Positions 59,755 to 64,000 of a stretch of DNA of 64,000 nucleotides are shown one piece after another. The position numbers were made by a program, and so were the translations under genes. The DNA is from Bradyrhizobium nitroreducens. GTDB taxonomy: Bacteria; Pseudomonadota; Alphaproteobacteria; Rhizobiales; Xanthobacteraceae. Location of the stretch: the NCBI RefSeq assembly GCF_002776695.1, contig NZ_LFJC01000003.1, positions 5,771,835-5,835,834 on the forward strand. The letters run 5' to 3'. The notes under the pieces are model-generated. The model saw only the letters and a list, made by a program, of their open reading frames with translations. It ran no database searches and was not told the DNA's origin. Position 1 is the first letter of the stretch. Each line of letters opens with the position of its first letter.

Positions 59755-59913
59755 AACCCTCCCCTGGAGGGGGAGGGTCGGCAGCCATCGAGCGTAAGCG
59801 AGATGGGTGACGGGGTGGGGTGATCTCTCCCCACGGGGACTGTTCGTGTTGAGAGATCACCCCACCCCGCTCGCGCTGCGCGCGATCGACCCTCCCCCTC
59901 CAGGGGAGGGTAA
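59755..59913. repeat. palindromic intergenic element, family 1, copy E
   Basis: Oriented as copies C and D. Variable sub-hairpin CCATC/GATGG (59785-59789 and 59802-59806) around GAGCGTAAGCGA. The constant arm GAGAGATCACCCCACCCCGC then TCGCGCTGCGCGCGATCG is at the right. It lies 25 bases after the DUF3108 gene stop. Confidence 0.85.
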
Positions 59914-60423
59914 GAAAGATCCAGCAATTTCAACCACATCTCTACTGTGCATGGGGTTGTTTTCGCAAAAATGAGTTGGGCCGGCTGCCGCCCTGGAATC
60001 CATTTGACTCCTCCCCGATTCTGATTCGACTCCGCGCCGTCCCCAACTTAAGGCTTTCCGCCCTCGAACCGTCACTTGTGCGGCAACCGAAAACTCCATC
60101 TAGTTGCAGCCAACAAGACTCCCGCGACATGTTGCGTGAACGGAACGGGACTCAATTGGGAGTCAGCGATTCGGCCGCGATTCGTTCTAGAGTCGTTCCG
60201 AAGCTTAAGGCCAACGGGAAAAGCGTCGCAAAGTGAGACAGTTGCGCGGGATTTGGAGCGATGCTCCCACACACTCCGCCGTCGTGCCCCGGTCGAGCCG
60301 GGCGATGACAGTCGTGACGGCCGCGCCAGCACAGCGTTCGCAGACATGGCTGACACCTTGCGCGCCCTCCGCCCCAATCCGGCACTGACATTCGCCCAAA
60401 TCGCCACTACCTAATTCCCTTAC
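59914..60423. other. gene-poor gap upstream of the SUV3-like helicase
   Basis: About 510 bases. I see no supported gene. The sequence is less GC-rich at 60000-60230. A fragment CCCCGGTCGAGCCGGGCGATGAC (split: CCCCGGTCGAGCC at about 60286) resembles the REP-like repeats. A 22-codon frame at 60345-60413 ends ten bases before the helicase ATG but has no supporting features. Confidence 0.4.
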
Positions 60424-63400
60424 ATGGCCTTTTCCTCCTCCCCCTTCGCTTCCGAGCGCGCCCTTCACGATCGAGTGCCTGGCGCCGGCGTCACTGCGGT
60501 GCTCGGGCCGACCAACACCGGCAAGACCCATCTCGCCATCGAGCGGATGCTCGCGCATCCCTCGGGCATGATCGGCCTGCCGCTGCGCCTGCTCGCGCGC
60601 GAGGTCTACAACAAGATCGCCGCGCGGGTCGGCAGCGAGGCGGTCGCGCTCGTCACCGGCGAGGAGAAGATCAAGCCGAGAAATCCGCGCTATTGGGTCT
60701 CGACCGTCGAGGCGATGCCGCGCGATCTCGACCTCTCCTTCCTCGCCGTCGACGAGGTGCAGATCGCGAGCGATCTCGAACGCGGCCACGTCTTCACCGA
60801 TCGCATCCTCAACCGCCGCGGCCGCGACGAGACGCTGCTCTTGGGCGCTGCCACCATGCGCCCGATCATCGAGCGGCTGCTGCCCGGCGTCTCCATGATC
60901 ACGCGTCCCAGGCTGTCGCAGCTGGAATTCGCCGGCGACCGCAAGATCACGCGCCAGCCGCGCCGCACCGCCATCGTCGCGTTCTCGGCCGATGAGGTCT
61001 ACGCCATCGCCGAGCTGATCAAGCGCCAGCATGGCGGCGCCGCCGTGGTGCTGGGATCGCTCTCGCCCCGCACGCGCAATGCGCAGGTGGAGATGTTCCA
61101 GAACGGCGACGTCGACTATCTCGTCGCCACCGACGCCGTCGGCATGGGCCTCAATCTCGACGTCGACCACGTCGCCTTCGCCTCCGACCGCAAGTTCGAC
61201 GGCTACCAGTTCCGCCGCCTGACGCCGTCCGAATTCGCGCAGATCGCGGGCCGCGCCGGCCGCGCCACGCGCAACGGCACGTTCGGGACGACGGGGCGCT
61301 GCGCGCCGTTCGAGCCCGAGCTCGTCAACGCGCTGCAGAACCACACCTTCGACAATGTGAAGGTGCTGCAATGGCGCAATGCGAAGCTGGATTTCTCCTC
61401 GCTCGGCGCGCTGCAGGTCTCGCTGAACCTCGCCCCCGGGCACGAGGCGCTGACGCGCGCGCCCGTCGCCGAGGACATGCGCGTGCTCGAGCACGCCGCC
61501 CGCGACGTCGAGGTGCGCGATATCGCGCATGGCAAGGAGGCCGTGGAACGGCTGTGGGAAGCCTGCCAGGTCCCGGATTATCGCAAATTGTCGCCGGCCG
61601 CCCATGCCGAGCTGGTGACCACGCTCTACGGCTTCCTGATGCAGAAGGGATGCATTCCCGATGCCTGGTTCGCCGCCCAGGTCACCCAGGCCGACCGCAT
61701 CGACGGCGACATCGACACGCTGTCGGCCCGGATCGCGCAAATCCGCACCTGGACCTTCGTCGCCAACCGTCCGGACTGGCTGAAAGGCCCCGAACGCTGG
61801 CAGGGGGTGACGCGGGAGGTCGAAAATAAATTATCGGATGCGCTCCATGAACGCTTGACTGAGCGTTTCGTTGATCGCCGGACCAGTGTATTGATGCGCC
61901 GCCTGCGGGAGAACACGAGCTTGAATACTGAAATCGGCAAGACCGGCGAAGTCATCGTCGAAGGCCATGTCATCGGCCGCCTCGACGGCTTCACCTTTGC
62001 ACCGGATGCGGCGGAAGCAGGCTCCGATGCGAAAGCCTTGCAGGCTGCAGCGCAAGCGGTGCTCGCCGGCGAGATCAACACGCGCGCCGAACGGCTCGGC
62101 AATGCGCCCGACGATCAGTTCGTGCTGACCTCCGAAGGCATCATTCGCTGGACCGGCGATGCCGTGGCGCGACTGTCTGCCGCAGAGGACGCGCTGCATC
62201 CGCGGATCCGCATCATCTCCGACGAGCGCCTGACCGGCGCCCCCCGCGAGAAGGTGCAGGCCCGGCTCGAGCTCTGGCTCAAGACCCATATCGAGAAGCT
62301 GCTCGGGCCGATGTTCGAGCTCTCCAAGGCCGAGGACGTCACCGGCATCGCCCGCGGCATCGCCTATCAGCTCGTCGAGGCGCTCGGCGTGCTGGAGCGG
62401 CCCAGAATCGCCAACGAGCTGAAGGATCTCGACCAGCCCTCGCGCGCGGTCTTGCGGAAGTACGGCGTCCGCTTCGGCGCCTATCACATCTATTTCCCCG
62501 GCCTGCTCAAGCCCGCCGCGCGCGCGCTCGCCGCGCTGTTGTGGGCGCTGAAGCAGGACAATGTCGATCTGTCCTCGCTCTCGGGCGCGCAGCATCTGGC
62601 CTCCTCGGGCCGCACCTCGTTCCCGGTCGACAAGGCGCTGCCGCGCGATGCCTATCGCGTGCTCGGCTACAAGCAGGCCGGCGAGCGCGCCGTGCGCGTC
62701 GACATCCTGGAGCGTCTTGCCGATCTGATCCGCCCGGCGCTGGCCTGGCGCGAGAACGCCTCCGGCGAAAAGCCGGCCGGCGCTTTCGACGGCCGCGGCT
62801 TCGTCGTGACGCAGGCGATGACCTCGCTCACGGGATCTGCCGGCGAGGATTTTGCGTCCGTGCTGCGCGCGCTCGGCTATCGCATGGAGAAGCGTCCGCC
62901 GCTGCCGGCAAAACCGGCCGTGGTGGAGGCGGTCGCGGCCGAGACGCCGCCGGTCGAAGGCAGCGCCGAGACCGCGAATGAGGCCTCGACCGAAGCCGCC
63001 GCGGAGGCCGTTGCCGGCCTGCCCGAGGAGACGCCGGCTGCGGAGACTGCTGTCGAAGCCGTCACCGTCGAGGACGCGCCCGGCATGGAGCAGCACGACG
63101 AGCCCGCGCCGGCCGAGCCCGCGCTCGAAGCTTCTCCTGAAGCGCCCGTCACGCCTGAAGATGCCCCCGGTATCGCGCCGCCGGCCGAACAGGCCGCTGC
63201 GCCGGCGGAGGCTGCCGGCCTCGAAGCGGCTGCCGCCGAGACCGTGGCAACGGAAGCCGCTGCATCGGCCGATGCCGCCGCGCCTGAGGCTGCGGCCACG
63301 CCCGCCGAGCCCGAGCTGGTCGAGGTCTGGCGTCCCGGCGGCCGTCACGAGGACCGCAAGCCGCGCCACGAGCGCCACCGCCACCAGCGTCATCACGGCC

Positions 63401-63843
63401 AGCGCCCGCAGGCCGGTGCCGAGGCCGGCGCCGCAGCCGGTGAAGCGAGCGCCGCGCCCGGCGAAGCGGCCGAAGGCGCGAAGCCGGGGCATCGCCATGG
63501 CGGCGGTCACCGTCGCGACGGCAACAAGGACTTCCGCAAGCCGCGCGAAGGTGGCGAGGGCGGCGAGCGCCGCGACGACCGCAATCGCAGCTTCCAGGGC
63601 AAGGACCGCGACAAGGATCGCGATCGCAACCGCGACAACAAGAAGTTCGGCGGCGATCGCGACAAGGGCCGCGACAACCGTGGCCGTGACCGCGACAAGG
63701 GCCGTGACCGTCAGGGCGGTCCGTCGCTCCGTCCCTATGCCTCGAGCGCGAATCCGCGCGAGCGCGATCGTCCTGCCGATCCGAACTCGCCCTTCGCCAA
63801 GCTCGCCGCGCTGAAGGAGCAGCTGTCGGGGCGCAAGGAGTAG
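60424..63843 (+). CDS. SUV3-like RNA helicase with long disordered tail
   Basis: A 1139-residue protein. The helicase core (about 15-400) has Walker A GPTNTGKTH (about 29-37), a degenerate Walker B LAVDEVQIASD (DEVQ box), GAATM, and the C-terminal QIAGRAGRATRNG motif. A SUV3-type C-terminal region follows (about 500-830; RKYGVRFGAYHIYFPGLLKP). The last 300 or so residues are low complexity: an Ala/Glu/Pro-rich acidic stretch (about 840-970) and then a basic Arg/Asp/Gly/His/Lys-rich stretch (RDKDRDRNRDN-like). Mitochondrial SUV3 works with the RNA degradosome; the bacterial role is unclear. The S4-domain gene follows at once, an arrangement usual in Rhizobiales. Confidence 0.92.
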   Translation: MAFSSSPFASERALHDRVPGAGVTAVLGPTNTGKTHLAIERMLAHPSGMIGLPLRLLAREVYNKIAARVGSEAVALVTGEEKIKPRNPRYWVSTVEAMPRDLDLSFLAVDEVQIASDLERGHVFTDRILNRRGRDETLLLGAATMRPIIERLLPGVSMITRPRLSQLEFAGDRKITRQPRRTAIVAFSADEVYAIAELIKRQHGGAAVVLGSLSPRTRNAQVEMFQNGDVDYLVATDAVGMGLNLDVDHVAFASDRKFDGYQFRRLTPSEFAQIAGRAGRATRNGTFGTTGRCAPFEPELVNALQNHTFDNVKVLQWRNAKLDFSSLGALQVSLNLAPGHEALTRAPVAEDMRVLEHAARDVEVRDIAHGKEAVERLWEACQVPDYRKLSPAAHAELVTTLYGFLMQKGCIPDAWFAAQVTQADRIDGDIDTLSARIAQIRTWTFVANRPDWLKGPERWQGVTREVENKLSDALHERLTERFVDRRTSVLMRRLRENTSLNTEIGKTGEVIVEGHVIGRLDGFTFAPDAAEAGSDAKALQAAAQAVLAGEINTRAERLGNAPDDQFVLTSEGIIRWTGDAVARLSAAEDALHPRIRIISDERLTGAPREKVQARLELWLKTHIEKLLGPMFELSKAEDVTGIARGIAYQLVEALGVLERPRIANELKDLDQPSRAVLRKYGVRFGAYHIYFPGLLKPAARALAALLWALKQDNVDLSSLSGAQHLASSGRTSFPVDKALPRDAYRVLGYKQAGERAVRVDILERLADLIRPALAWRENASGEKPAGAFDGRGFVVTQAMTSLTGSAGEDFASVLRALGYRMEKRPPLPAKPAVVEAVAAETPPVEGSAETANEASTEAAAEAVAGLPEETPAAETAVEAVTVEDAPGMEQHDEPAPAEPALEASPEAPVTPEDAPGIAPPAEQAAAPAEAAGLEAAAAETVATEAAASADAAAPEAAATPAEPELVEVWRPGGRHEDRKPRHERHRHQRHHGQRPQAGAEAGAAAGEASAAPGEAAEGAKPGHRHGGGHRRDGNKDFRKPREGGEGGERRDDRNRSFQGKDRDKDRDRNRDNKKFGGDRDKGRDNRGRDRDKGRDRQGGPSLRPYASSANPRERDRPADPNSPFAKLAALKEQLSGRKE

Positions 63844-63847
63844 TCCC

Positions 63848-64000
63848 ACGACGACCGAGCGGCAGCGCCTCGACAAATGGCTGTGGCACGCGCGGGTGGT
63901 GAAGGCGCGCACCTCGGCTGCCGAGCTGGTCGAGACCGGCCACGTCCGCGTCAACGGTGAGCGCGAAAAGTCGCCGGGCCATGCGGTCAAGCTCGGCGAC
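63848..64000 (+). CDS. S4-domain RNA-binding protein, 5' part, with apparent ACG start
   Basis: The frame reads TTTERQRLDKWLWHARVVKA-RTSAAELVETGHVRVNGERE and runs off the window, a clear S4 RNA-binding domain of the HslR/heat-shock protein 15 type. The codon at the expected initiation point is ACG (63848). AAGGAG (63835-63840) lies seven bases upstream at ideal spacing. No ATG, GTG or TTG occurs in this frame between an in-frame TGA at 63812 and the S4 domain; the first is GTG at 63896, inside the domain. Family proteins usually start MT(S/T)..RQRLDKWLW, so ACG replaces ATG, by non-canonical initiation or by sequence error. Confidence 0.75.

Noticed and set aside
60345..60413. 22-codon frame just before the SUV3-like helicase as a leader peptide
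   Set aside because: No ribosome-binding site, no regulatory codon run and no alternative hairpins seen.
61831..63990. Long minus-strand frame opposite the SUV3-like helicase and S4 gene
   Set aside because: Leu/Arg/Gly-rich shadow; the plus strand shows helicase motifs.

Overview
The window looks like chromosomal DNA of an alphaproteobacterium, most probably Bradyrhizobium or a close relative (Nitrobacteraceae). This is an inference. It rests on the high-GC coding style, the gene order lptF-lptG-lptD-surA-pdxA-rsmA, the order xerD / aroK-aroB-CNNM / bolA / J-protein / cobS / cobT, and families of short palindromic intergenic repeats. I saw no tRNA, rRNA, CRISPR array, insertion sequence or prophage.

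Layout. 0-4 kb: two regulators (AraC/GyrI-like, Crp/Fnr), two small unknown proteins and a zinc alcohol dehydrogenase. 3.9-11.5 kb (minus): a tightly overlapped envelope operon (lptF, lptG, lptD, a SurA-like chaperone) running into pdxA and rsmA. 11.9-14.5 kb (plus): pepA, holC and a lipoprotein gene. 14.6-15.4 kb: an A/T-rich islet with a HEPN-like protein. 15.5-19.7 kb: an ABC-F ATPase, small proteins, ndk and a TerC protein. 19.7-28 kb: a heavy-metal RND pump with a DUF3240 gene, a cytochrome b561, two divergent PepSY proteins, a two-component system and a LuxR-type regulator. 29-45 kb: an L,D-transpeptidase lipoprotein, accA, xerD, shikimate genes, a CNNM/CorC-like protein, BolA, a J-domain protein, a divergent pair of citrate synthase homologues (one with an N-terminal HTH), DedA, and cobS/cobT separated by two intruding genes. 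45-52.4 kb: an esterase-like phytase-family protein, an Old Yellow Enzyme, a PilZ protein, a DUF2235 hydrolase and several small proteins. 52.4-57.9 kb: an accessory island. 58-64 kb: rpmB, a DUF3108 protein, a SUV3-like RNA helicase and the start of an S4-domain RNA-binding protein.

The accessory island is the most interesting part. It holds an overlapping two-gene operon of a ComF-like phosphoribosyltransferase and a SLOG/DprA-like Rossmann protein. This is followed by a convergent SNF2-type helicase whose C-terminal third carries about 17 tandem repeats with an almost exact 15-residue period. Remnants of the upstream DUF2235 gene and of the phosphoribosyltransferase show that the module was once tandemly duplicated and then decayed. 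A nucleotide-based defence or conflict role is an inference.

A second striking feature is a family of five intergenic palindromic elements of about 160-180 bp. Their inner hairpin keeps its pairing while the paired bases change from copy to copy, which points to selection on structure.
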